Positions 1-5,242 of a stretch of DNA of 7,726 nucleotides are shown here, piece by piece. Source of the stretch: CAZNLL01 sp964573885. GTDB taxonomy: Bacteria; Desulfobacterota; DSM-4660; Desulfatiglandales; Desulfatiglandaceae. Where the stretch lies: the NCBI GenBank assembly GCA_964573885.1, contig CAZNLL010000159.1, positions 1-7,726 of the forward strand. Reading direction: 5' to 3'. Each line of letters opens with the position of its first letter. Positions within the stretch are counted from its first letter, which is position 1. The notes beneath the pieces are model-generated. The model ran no database searches and was not told where the DNA came from. It saw only the letters and a program-made list of their open reading frames with translations. Made by a program: the position numbers and the translations under genes.

Positions 1-1
1 G

Positions 2-928
2 GTCAATCAGCACAAGGTGTTTGCCCTGGTCATGGTGTATGGCTCAACCCCGTGCACGGCGGTCAAAGATGACATCAAGAGAGAAAAGATTCCTGTGTTC
101 CCCACCATGGCCACGGTTCAATCCATGTTTGACCCCATGAACCGGTATCTGTATTGGTACGCCTGCAGCGACGAGGACAACGCCATCATGATGGTGGACT
201 ATATCGTCAATGACCTGAAACCGGAAAAATTCAAGGTAGGAGTCTGCTACCAGGACGATGAGTGGGGGAAATCGGCCCTGAAAGGGCTCGATCTGGCATG
301 CAAGAAGTACGGGCTCAAATACGCCGCGGCCGGTTACAAGCGGGGCAGCAAAAACCTGAACACCCAGGCCATGAGGCTGAAGGCCAAAGGGGTTACCCAC
401 TGCTTTTACGCCGGATATGCGCCGGTCTATGCAGCCCTGCTCAAGGAGGCGGACAAGATCGGGTGGAAACCCGTTTTCTTCGGAGATTACGTGACCGTGG
501 ATCCCCGCTCATTCATGGCCGGGGATCTGGCAGACGGGCACTACCATTTTTCCAATCTGGGGCTTCGAAGTGAAGGCGTGCCCGGGTGGAAGCGGCTGGA
601 GTCCCTTTTCACGGCCGCGGGTGCCGAGAAAATGCTGAATGTCCCCCTCCTGCCCTTGCTTTGGAATCCTATGCTGATGCTGACCCAGGCCCTTCAGGAT
701 TGCGGCAGGGATCTGACAAGGGAAAAACTGATTGACGCCATTGACAGCATCCGGGATTTTGATACGGGAGGATTGGGCAAGATAGAATACAGCCCCACAA
801 CACGAAAGGGGACCCACTACTATAGGATTTTACAGTGCGATGCGGAAAAGAAGATCTTTGTCCCGATGACCGACTGGCGGCAGCCGAGCATCGTCTGGGG
901 TTCCAAAGAGAGACCCGCCTCCAAGTAA
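2..928 (+). CDS. ABC transporter substrate-binding protein, branched-chain amino acid (Liv) type; 5' end outside window
   Basis: Periplasmic type I solute-binding protein of the Peripla_BP_6/LivK class, which captures a ligand for a Liv-type ABC importer. The frame is open from the first complete codon at base 2 to a TAA at 926-928, giving 308 visible residues of a family that is usually near 400, so the signal peptide and first part of lobe 1 lie to the left. The GTG at 17 is an internal valine, not a start. Family hallmarks are the segment around 'KFKVGVCYQDDEWGK' (the start of the second lobe, with a typical 'DDxxG' turn), the following 'GVTHCFYAGYAPVYAALLKEA' type helix-strand unit, and the C-terminal pattern of a helix with 'DAIDSI', then 'GLGKIEYSP' and a closing strand. 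No permease or ATPase genes follow; a terminator and an unrelated gene do, so this is either the last gene of its operon or an orphan receptor. The ligand cannot be told from sequence; in this family it may be an aromatic or carboxylic acid rather than an amino acid. Confidence 0.9.
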   Translation, partial: VNQHKVFALVMVYGSTPCTAVKDDIKREKIPVFPTMATVQSMFDPMNRYLYWYACSDEDNAIMMVDYIVNDLKPEKFKVGVCYQDDEWGKSALKGLDLACKKYGLKYAAAGYKRGSKNLNTQAMRLKAKGVTHCFYAGYAPVYAALLKEADKIGWKPVFFGDYVTVDPRSFMAGDLADGHYHFSNLGLRSEGVPGWKRLESLFTAAGAEKMLNVPLLPLLWNPMLMLTQALQDCGRDLTREKLIDAIDSIRDFDTGGLGKIEYSPTTRKGTHYYRILQCDAEKKIFVPMTDWRQPSIVWGSKERPASK

Positions 929-951
929 GACCTGGAAAGTATGAACTGCAG

Positions 952-997
952 CCGGGACGTGAGGCCTCATGACCGGCCTGACGTCCCGGACCGTTTT
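952..997 (+). terminator. Rho-independent terminator after the substrate-binding protein gene
   Basis: Bases 952-966 (CCGGGACGTGAGGCC) pair with 975-989 (GGCCTGACGTCCCGG) with a single G-G mismatch, giving a 15-bp GC-rich stem and an 8-base loop. A short run of four T follows at 994-997. It begins 24 bases after the stop codon. The stem is strong but the T run is short, so termination is likely but may be incomplete. Confidence 0.6.
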
Positions 998-1034
998 GTC
1001 AAGAAAACCTTAATAATGAACCTATAGGTGCCTA

Positions 1035-1062
1035 TTGAGTCCTAATTTTTTATGAATAGTGA
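1035..1062 (+). promoter_or_regulatory. possible weak sigma70-type promoter for the HAF-repeat gene
   Basis: TTGAGT at 1035-1040 and TAGTGA at 1057-1062 are separated by 16 bases in an AT-rich stretch with a T6 run. They lie after the upstream terminator and about 80 bases before the chosen start. The -10 match is poor, so this is only a candidate. The rest of 929-1139 shows no gene. Confidence 0.25.
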
Positions 1063-1139
1063 TAGGGCTACTTTAGGAGTTGGAAATCGCAATGAAGCCC
1101 ACCCGTAGCATTAAAGGCGGGTTTAAGGAGGAGGGAAAA

Positions 1140-2393
1140 ATGAAGAGGGTGTCAGGATTTTTTTTGGCGATAGTACTTCTAGGGTTCTTCATTCCCTTAT
1201 CTAATGTCCATGCCTTTTTTACATTCACCTCCATCGATTATCCCGGCGCAACAAACACAGCGGCATTCGGTGTCAACGATTCCGGTCATACAGTGGGCCA
1301 GTATAAGGATGCTGAGGGCAACATCCACGCTTTTTTCCATGACGGCACCAGCTTTACCGCCCTTGATTACCCGGGCGCCGCAGGAACAGTCGCTTTTGAT
1401 CTGAACAATTCGGATGGAGTGGTGGGCTATTATGAGGATGCTGAGGGCAATATCCACGCTCTTTTCTATGACGGCACCACCTTTACGAGCTTTGACTATC
1501 CCGGTGCGGCAATGACATTCGCTTCTGGTGTCAACGATTCGAATGGAGTTGTCGGCTGGTATGAGGATACTGAGGGAAACAGTCACGGTTTTCTCTACAA
1601 CGGAACCGCCTTTATTACCCTCGATTACCCGGGTGGCTACAATACAGAGGTTGTTGGCGTCAACAATTGGGGTCAAATAGTGGGCTGTTATGAGGATGCT
1701 GCGGGGGATCTCCATGGTTTTTACTCTGACGGGACCACCTTCGTTACTCTCGATTACCCGGGTGGTTATAATACAGAGGTTATTGGCATTAACGATTCGG
1801 GTGAAATAGTGGGCTGTTATGAAGATGTTGAGGGGAATGGCCATGGTTTTTTGTATGACGGGGTTACCTTCACCCGCATCGATTACCCCGGTGCATGTAC
1901 GACTATTGCCTGGCGCCCCAATAACAGTGTCCAGATAGTGGGCTGGTATTATGATGCAGATTCACGCTATCATGGTTTTCTTGCCACCAAACATCCAAAC
2001 TGGGAAAAGGCTTACGCCAACCTATTAGAAGACACCACAAATCTCACCGTCTTGCGCAAATACCGCGACTCCTTTCTTGCCAAGAGGCTTGACGGCAAAT
2101 TCTACACGGTTTTACTCTACAGGAACTCCCAAGAAGCCTTGATGGTGCTCCTGGATAACCCGGATCTGATGGAAGAAGCCAAAGGTCTCATTGAAAGGAA
2201 TAAAGGGGCTGTCTCATCGGTCATAAGGGGTGAGACAGGGGTGATTTCCAACACGGCTGAGATTGGATCTTTTCTCACACGATTTGCAAGGAAATCTCCT
2301 GAACCTCTAAAATGGCTTGCTCTTGCGGTCAAAAGGGCTCTCCTCCAAAATAAGAGGCGGGAGAAACCATTTCTGGGATTCGAACTGGAGTAA
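1140..2393 (+). CDS. secreted HAF-repeat protein with helical C-terminal tail
   Basis: A 417-residue exported protein. The start chosen is ATG 1140, five bases after AAGGAGGAGG (1125-1134), because it leads straight into a signal peptide: KR at residues 2-3, a hydrophobic core about 7-20, and a likely cleavage after 'NVHA' at 25. In-frame starts at 1080 (TTG) and 1092 (ATG) would add a 16-20 residue charged leader. Residues 29-286 are six back-to-back 43-residue units of the kind called HAF extracellular repeats. Each opens with FxxxDYPG, carries an invariant N near position 18, VGxY near 23-26, an Asp near 29, and H[AG] near 35. A beta-propeller fold is plausible but inferred. Residues about 300-417 form a charged helical domain with 'LRKYRDSFLAKRLDGKFY' and 'YRNSQEALMVLLDNPDL'. 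That resembles the segment that usually follows a CFIATAAYGS (CFI-box) motif in secreted proteins, but the motif itself is absent. Codon use is more AT-rich than in the metabolic genes. The function is unknown; a surface or extracellular role is inferred. Confidence 0.85.
   Translation: MKRVSGFFLAIVLLGFFIPLSNVHAFFTFTSIDYPGATNTAAFGVNDSGHTVGQYKDAEGNIHAFFHDGTSFTALDYPGAAGTVAFDLNNSDGVVGYYEDAEGNIHALFYDGTTFTSFDYPGAAMTFASGVNDSNGVVGWYEDTEGNSHGFLYNGTAFITLDYPGGYNTEVVGVNNWGQIVGCYEDAAGDLHGFYSDGTTFVTLDYPGGYNTEVIGINDSGEIVGCYEDVEGNGHGFLYDGVTFTRIDYPGACTTIAWRPNNSVQIVGWYYDADSRYHGFLATKHPNWEKAYANLLEDTTNLTVLRKYRDSFLAKRLDGKFYTVLLYRNSQEALMVLLDNPDLMEEAKGLIERNKGAVSSVIRGETGVISNTAEIGSFLTRFARKSPEPLKWLALAVKRALLQNKRREKPFLGFELE
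1224..1997 (+). repeat. six tandem 129-bp units encoding HAF repeats
   Basis: In-frame coding repeat with units starting at 1224, 1353, 1482, 1611, 1740 and 1869, each exactly 129 bases (43 codons) with no insertion or deletion. Units 4 and 5 are the closest pair: by hand count about 106 of 129 bases and 30 of 43 residues agree, including an uninterrupted 17-base match over the LDYPGG codons. Unit 6 is the most diverged, with 'RPNNS' in place of the usual 'VNDS' and 'DADSRYHGF' near its end. Confidence 0.9.
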
Positions 2394-2520
2394 GGCTGAT
2401 CTTTCGGGTTTGTCCTAAATTCATTTGATTCCATTTTCCTCCCAATGCCGATGGGGGTAGCATGGGCCCGATATTTTTTCCATCTCATGGGCAGGATTTA
2501 TGGGTAGCTGACCCCAAGCC

Positions 2521-2542
2521 CCTCCGGGAGCGGAGGCGTTTT
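2521..2542 (+). terminator. weak candidate terminator after the HAF-repeat gene
   Basis: CCTCCG (2521-2526) pairs with CGGAGG (2531-2536) around a GGAG loop, followed two bases later by TTTT. The stem is only six pairs and lies about 130 bases past the stop, so it is a weak candidate. Confidence 0.25.
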
Positions 2543-2694
2543 CAAGTGCCGTCTTTGAGAGACCGGATAACGGACACGGTGCTCAAGATTTTCGCGTGTG
2601 ACAGCCCATTATGAAAGCGCATATGCAGTCCAGAGGCGATCATACGGGGAGCAGGCGTGGCGTCCGGGCAGAAGGTGCTGGAAGGAGGGCAGGA

Positions 2695-2723
2695 AACAAG
2701 TCATCGAAGTCAACAACGTCCCC
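2695..2723 (+). repeat. 29-bp direct repeat, left copy
   Basis: Perfect match to 3634-3662; the identical core begins AACAAGTCATCGAAGTC and ends in GTCCCC. It lies directly before the ribosome binding site (2725-2730) of the DUF169 gene. In one frame it reads QVIEVNNVP followed at once by TAG. Confidence 0.9.
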
Positions 2724-2740
2724 TAGGAGGTCTCCATAAT

Positions 2741-3550
2741 ATGACCGAAGAACTGGACAAATACAGAAAGTACGGCGAACGCATAGAGGCACTCATTCGG
2801 CCTGCAACCTTTCCTTTGGCCGTTAAACTGATCACCTCGGAAGGTGAAATAAGGCCGGAGTATAAAAGACCTTCCCGCGACCTGGGCTTGCAGAATTTCG
2901 TCTGCCAGGATTTTAAAATGGCCCGCTCTTACGGTTGGACCATGGCCCTTACCGAGGCGGATATAAACTGTAAACTTGTACGTGCCATTTACGGATGGGA
3001 TACACCCACGGCGGAGGATAAAGCGTGGGCTGAGGCATTCCATGTCGGGCTTTATTCAAGGGACAGGGCTACCGCCGGCGCCTTCGAAAACAGTCTTTAT
3101 TCACTGGATCGTGAATTCGCAGGGCTCATTATTTGTCCCTTGGCAAGGACCAAGGTCGTGCCGGACAGTATACTGGTATACTGTTTACCGGCCCAGGCAC
3201 TGCGGTTTGTGCAGGGCTATCTGTTCATAGAAGGGGGCGTATTGGAATTCAGTGCGGCCGGGAGAGTGGGTTCCTGCCATGAGGGGGTGACGAAAACCAT
3301 AAAGACCCAGAAGCCCCAATACGTCACCCTGGGCAATGGAGACCGCGTCTGGGGCGGGGCCCAGGATTATGAAGTCATGTTCTCCTGCCCGAGAGAAAGG
3401 CTTGATATCCTGATGGAAGGACTTGAGAAGACCCATGCGGCAGGGCTGCGATACCCTATACCGCAATATATGAATTATACCCCGGGGTTTCAGGCCGCAT
3501 TCGAACAGCGGGCCGTGGACCGGGCGGGCGGGACTATTGTGAAGAAGTAA
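2741..3550 (+). CDS. DUF169 family protein (COG2043)
   Basis: A 269-residue, apparently cytoplasmic protein. ATG 2741 was chosen because AGGAGG at 2725-2730 precedes it by 10 bases; an in-frame start at 2657 would add 28 low-complexity residues that run through the 29-bp repeat. DUF169 features seen are 'FPLAVKL' near residues 24-30, 'ICPLARTKVVPDSILVY' at 131-147 followed by 'PAQALRFVQGYLFIEGG' at 150-166, 'GRVGSCHEGV' at 174-183, and 'QYVTLGNGDRVWGGAQDYEV' at 193-212, closing with a helix around residues 217-230. Six cysteines (55, 77, 132, 148, 179, 216) are spread along the chain; C132 and C179 sit in family-conserved stretches. There is no signal peptide or membrane segment. The family is common in anaerobic bacteria and archaea and has no established reaction that I know of, so none is assigned. 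It stands alone on its strand, bracketed by a direct repeat, and converges on the thioesterase gene. Confidence 0.85.
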   Translation: MTEELDKYRKYGERIEALIRPATFPLAVKLITSEGEIRPEYKRPSRDLGLQNFVCQDFKMARSYGWTMALTEADINCKLVRAIYGWDTPTAEDKAWAEAFHVGLYSRDRATAGAFENSLYSLDREFAGLIICPLARTKVVPDSILVYCLPAQALRFVQGYLFIEGGVLEFSAAGRVGSCHEGVTKTIKTQKPQYVTLGNGDRVWGGAQDYEVMFSCPRERLDILMEGLEKTHAAGLRYPIPQYMNYTPGFQAAFEQRAVDRAGGTIVKK

Positions 3551-3557
3551 AAAGTTT

Positions 3558-3662
3558 GGGAGACATTGTTGACTTCTTACCCCCGGACCCTGTCGGGAAT
3601 TGACCTGACCCAACCGAGCTGAGGTTGCCGGGGAACAAGTCATCGAAGTCAACAACGTCCCC
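3558..3662. repeat. 105-bp imperfect inverted-repeat element between convergent genes
   Basis: The left arm GACATTGTTGACTTC (3562-3576) pairs with the right arm GAAGTCAACAACGTC (3645-3659) at 14 of 15 positions. GGG (3558-3560) extends it against CCC (3660-3662) across one bulged A. Inside, CCCCGG (3581-3586) can pair with CCGGGG (3628-3633), and CAACC (3611-3615) with GGTTG (3623-3627) around a 7-base loop. The arms and inner helices nest, so a branched fold is possible. It starts 8 bases after the DUF169 stop and ends 3 bases before the thioesterase stop. On the minus strand it is followed by TTTTT (3550-3554 region), so it may terminate transcription of the thioesterase. A small mobile-element remnant is the other reading. 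Confidence 0.6.
3634..3662 (+). repeat. 29-bp direct repeat, right copy
   Basis: Identical to 2695-2723, 939 bases away, and just past the DUF169 gene. It includes the right arm of the 105-bp inverted repeat. Its GTCCCC end (3657-3662) can also pair with GGGGAC at 3671-3676 across the thioesterase stop codon. In the same relative frame as the left copy it reads QVIEVNNVPH, then TAA. Confidence 0.9.
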
Positions 3663-3664
3663 CA

Positions 3665-4066
3665 CTAAGCGGGGACATGGGTGGTGGTCACTTCGGCGAG
3701 GAGCCGGCCCTCTTTTCCCGTGACCCGGGTCCGGACCACGATCACCCGGCGTCCGCGGCGTACCAGCATGGCCTCGGCCTTCAACTCTCCCTGGCGCTGA
3801 TTGCCAAGGAGCGTGGTATGAAGGTCCACGGCAAGGGGAAAGCCTTTACCGTCCTCTCCGATCTCCGTCTTGCCGATGGCAAGCACCGTGGCTGTCACAT
3901 CGGCCAGCCAGAGCATGGCCCCCGCCTGGACCGTACCAAAGGGGTTGCGCATGCCGTCCGTAATGGGCATTCGGCTCACGACCCGGTCGTCGCTTCGATC
4001 TTCAATAAAGAATTCGATGTGCCCTGTGCGCCTGGACGAGAGGATATGTTCCCGAAAGGAATTCAT
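3665..4066 (-). CDS. PaaI-like hotdog-fold acyl-CoA thioesterase
   Basis: A 133-residue cytoplasmic protein, the usual length for single-domain 4HBT/PaaI thioesterases, which hydrolyse acyl- or aryl-CoA thioesters to the free acid and CoA. The start is fixed by AGGAG (complement of 4075-4079) eight bases before the ATG. Residues 41-60, 'NPFGTVQAGAMLWLADVTAT', form the signature loop plus central hotdog helix. Asp56 sits where the PaaI catalytic acid lies, but the common HGG of the loop is QAG here (Q47-A48-G49). Beta strands follow: 'AVDLHTTLLG' (79-88), 'GELKAEAMLVRRGRRVIVVRTRV' (93-115), and 'RLLAEVTTTHV' (121-131). It probably acts as a dimer or tetramer, as the family does. The substrate is unknown. 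It converges on the DUF169 gene and diverges from the acetyltransferase gene. With the fatty-acyl genes to the right it may belong to acyl-CoA turnover, but no operon links them. Confidence 0.85.
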   Translation of the reverse strand: MNSFREHILSSRRTGHIEFFIEDRSDDRVVSRMPITDGMRNPFGTVQAGAMLWLADVTATVLAIGKTEIGEDGKGFPLAVDLHTTLLGNQRQGELKAEAMLVRRGRRVIVVRTRVTGKEGRLLAEVTTTHVPA

Positions 4067-4130
4067 GGGCGGATCTCCTGGGTTGTGAGTTTAACCTATA
4101 GTCTTGGGGATTCGTCAAAAGAATTTCCGG

Positions 4131-4180
4131 ATGAAAAACATGTCTTTTTGAAAAATCACAGTTTTTCATGGCATTCATGA
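4131..4180. promoter_or_regulatory. nested palindromes in the thioesterase/acetyltransferase divergent spacer
   Basis: ATGAAAAAC (4131-4139) is the exact reverse complement of GTTTTTCAT (4161-4169), with 21 bases between. Inside lies TTTTTGAAAAA (4145-4155), and overlapping the right arm is TCATG-GCATT-CATGA (4166-4180). The whole lies in an AT-rich patch 65-115 bases before the minus-strand thioesterase start. The arrangement looks like a repressor-binding region or an RNA fold in the thioesterase leader; which regulator would bind is not evident. Apart from this, 4067-4321 shows no gene. Confidence 0.4.
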
Positions 4181-4321
4181 TAAGTCAAGCGCCCGGGTTG
4201 ACTAAAAATGGGAGCCTATTGGCTTTGCTGAAGGCTCGATGACCTCATGACAGGCAGGCCCTGGATGGCCTTGCGGGCGAAAGATCAAAAGAGCCGGACG
4301 CCGGCGTTGGGAGGGAAGGGG

Positions 4322-4945
4322 ATGGAGATCCAATACAGGGAAGGCAGGGAGGACGATTGCCAACGCCTGGCCGAGCTGATGAATATCGCGTCGGGGGGTG
4401 TTCTGGAGTTCCTGTTTCAGGACCTCACTCCCGGCCTGACCCCCGTCCAGGCGGTGGCCCGGAATCTGAGGCGCGACAAGCAGCCTTACACGTTTCGAAA
4501 CGCCCTGGTGGCGGAAAGGGACGGGAGCATCCTGGGCATGGCCCTCTCCTATGCTTCCCGGTACCACGGCGTCACCGACGGCATGAGGGGCTTTTTCCCC
4601 GCGGACAGACTCAAGGTCCTGGAGGACTTCTATGCCTCCCGGGTGGAAGAGAGCCTTTATCTCGATACCATCGCCGTGGATGCGGCCTCTCGGAGCCATG
4701 GGGTGGGCCGGCAACTCATCGCCCTGGTCAAGGAAAGGGCCATGGAGAAGGGACTCGAGTCTGTGAGCCTGATCGCCTTTGCCGACAACATTCGCGCCCT
4801 TCGCCTTTACGAACGCCTTGGGTTCCAGGTGGTAAAGCGCATTCGCCTGGAAGCAGACGAACGAATCCCCCATGAGGGAGGATGCCTCCTGCTGAATTCA
4901 GCCATAGCGTTGGATAGTGGATCTCCATCCGCATTTCTGCCGTGA
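4322..4945 (+). CDS. GNAT family N-acetyltransferase
   Basis: A 207-residue cytoplasmic enzyme of the Gcn5-related fold, transferring an acetyl group from acetyl-CoA to an amine on an unidentified substrate. ATG 4322 was chosen because GGAGGGAAGGG stands just before it and because residues 3-20 ('IQYREGREDDCQRLAELM') already form the usual first strand and helix. An in-frame ATG at 4247 would add 25 unlike residues. Motif A is 'LYLDTIAVDAASRSHGVGRQL' at 112-132, with the acetyl-CoA pyrophosphate loop R124-S-H-G127-V-G129. Motif B is 'NIRALRLYERLGFQVV' at 156-171. The N-terminal 'MNIASGGVLEFLFQDL' helix is typical of one RimI-like subgroup. The last about 15 residues are Ser/Pro-rich and probably disordered. 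It stands alone, divergent from the thioesterase. A protein, antibiotic or small-amine substrate are all possible. Confidence 0.85.
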   Translation: MEIQYREGREDDCQRLAELMNIASGGVLEFLFQDLTPGLTPVQAVARNLRRDKQPYTFRNALVAERDGSILGMALSYASRYHGVTDGMRGFFPADRLKVLEDFYASRVEESLYLDTIAVDAASRSHGVGRQLIALVKERAMEKGLESVSLIAFADNIRALRLYERLGFQVVKRIRLEADERIPHEGGCLLLNSAIALDSGSPSAFLP

Positions 4946-5242
4946 CAAAGTCTGCATAAAAGGGTATACACCGTTGTTGTAAACATATTGATTTCCTTGA
5001 GACATAAATACAGTTAAAATAGGTGCTTATGCCTTTTTACACGCAGATTCTGGATCTCACTATTGGTGAATCCTGGATTTAAAATGCTAAAAGCGGCATT
5101 TCAAGCGATAGAAGGCAAAATACCCAATTGCTAACCGCCTTTTATATACCAACGGGGTATACACTAAAACTTATTGGGGAATCACCCGAACCGTGTATTC
5201 TTAGCTTGTTTCCGTTCATAGAGCGTTCAGCAGGAGGTATGA
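4946..5242. other. 297-bp AT-rich intergenic region with repeated GTATAC motifs
   Basis: No gene is seen, and the base composition is clearly more AT-rich than the acetyltransferase before it. GGGTATACAC occurs twice, at 4962-4971 and 5155-5164. The second overlaps the inverted repeat TATACC-AACGG-GGTATA (5145-5161). AAATGC (5082-5087) pairs with GCATTT (5096-5101). A feeble hairpin at about 5021-5033 followed by T5 might end the acetyltransferase transcript. Confidence 0.5.
5174..5201 (+). promoter_or_regulatory. candidate promoter for the small secreted protein
   Basis: TTGGGG (5174-5179) and TATTCT (5196-5201) are spaced by 16 bases and would start RNA about 35 bases before the AUG. The -10 matches at four of six positions and the -35 at three. 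The TATACC/GGTATA palindrome lies just upstream of the -35, where a regulator could bind. Confidence 0.3.

Larger units (their letters stand above)
2394..2740. other. 347-bp gene-free region upstream of the DUF169 gene
   Basis: I find no convincing gene here. It holds a small possible terminator hairpin at 2521-2542 and, at its right end, the left copy of a 29-bp direct repeat (2695-2723) whose end almost touches the DUF169 ribosome binding site. No clear sigma70 or sigma54 promoter stands out. A 42-codon reading frame from ATG 2611 to 2739 is rich in Arg/Ser/Gly and looks non-coding. Confidence 0.6.

Noticed and set aside
17..928. GTG at 17 as the start of the substrate-binding protein
   Set aside because: The frame is open to the left edge and the protein lacks its signal peptide and first lobe, so this is an internal codon of a truncated gene.
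1197..1844. 215-residue minus-strand reading frame opposite the HAF repeats
   Set aside because: It mirrors the tandem repeat of the plus-strand gene; the repeats keep any frame open. The plus strand has the signal peptide, ribosome binding site and family motifs.
1224..1997. Regular repeats as a possible CRISPR array
   Set aside because: The units are 129-bp coding repeats without short identical repeats separated by unique spacers.
2657..2740. 28-residue N-terminal extension of the DUF169 protein
   Set aside because: It is low-complexity, runs through the non-coding 29-bp repeat, and has a worse ribosome binding site than ATG 2741.
2695..3662. The 29-bp direct repeats as ends of an insertion sequence
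   Set aside because: The only gene between them is DUF169, with no transposase or integrase motif, and insertion-sequence target duplications are usually shorter.
4202..4873. 223-residue minus-strand reading frame opposite the acetyltransferase
   Set aside because: It lacks family motifs and a ribosome binding site, while the plus strand has clear GNAT motifs A and B.
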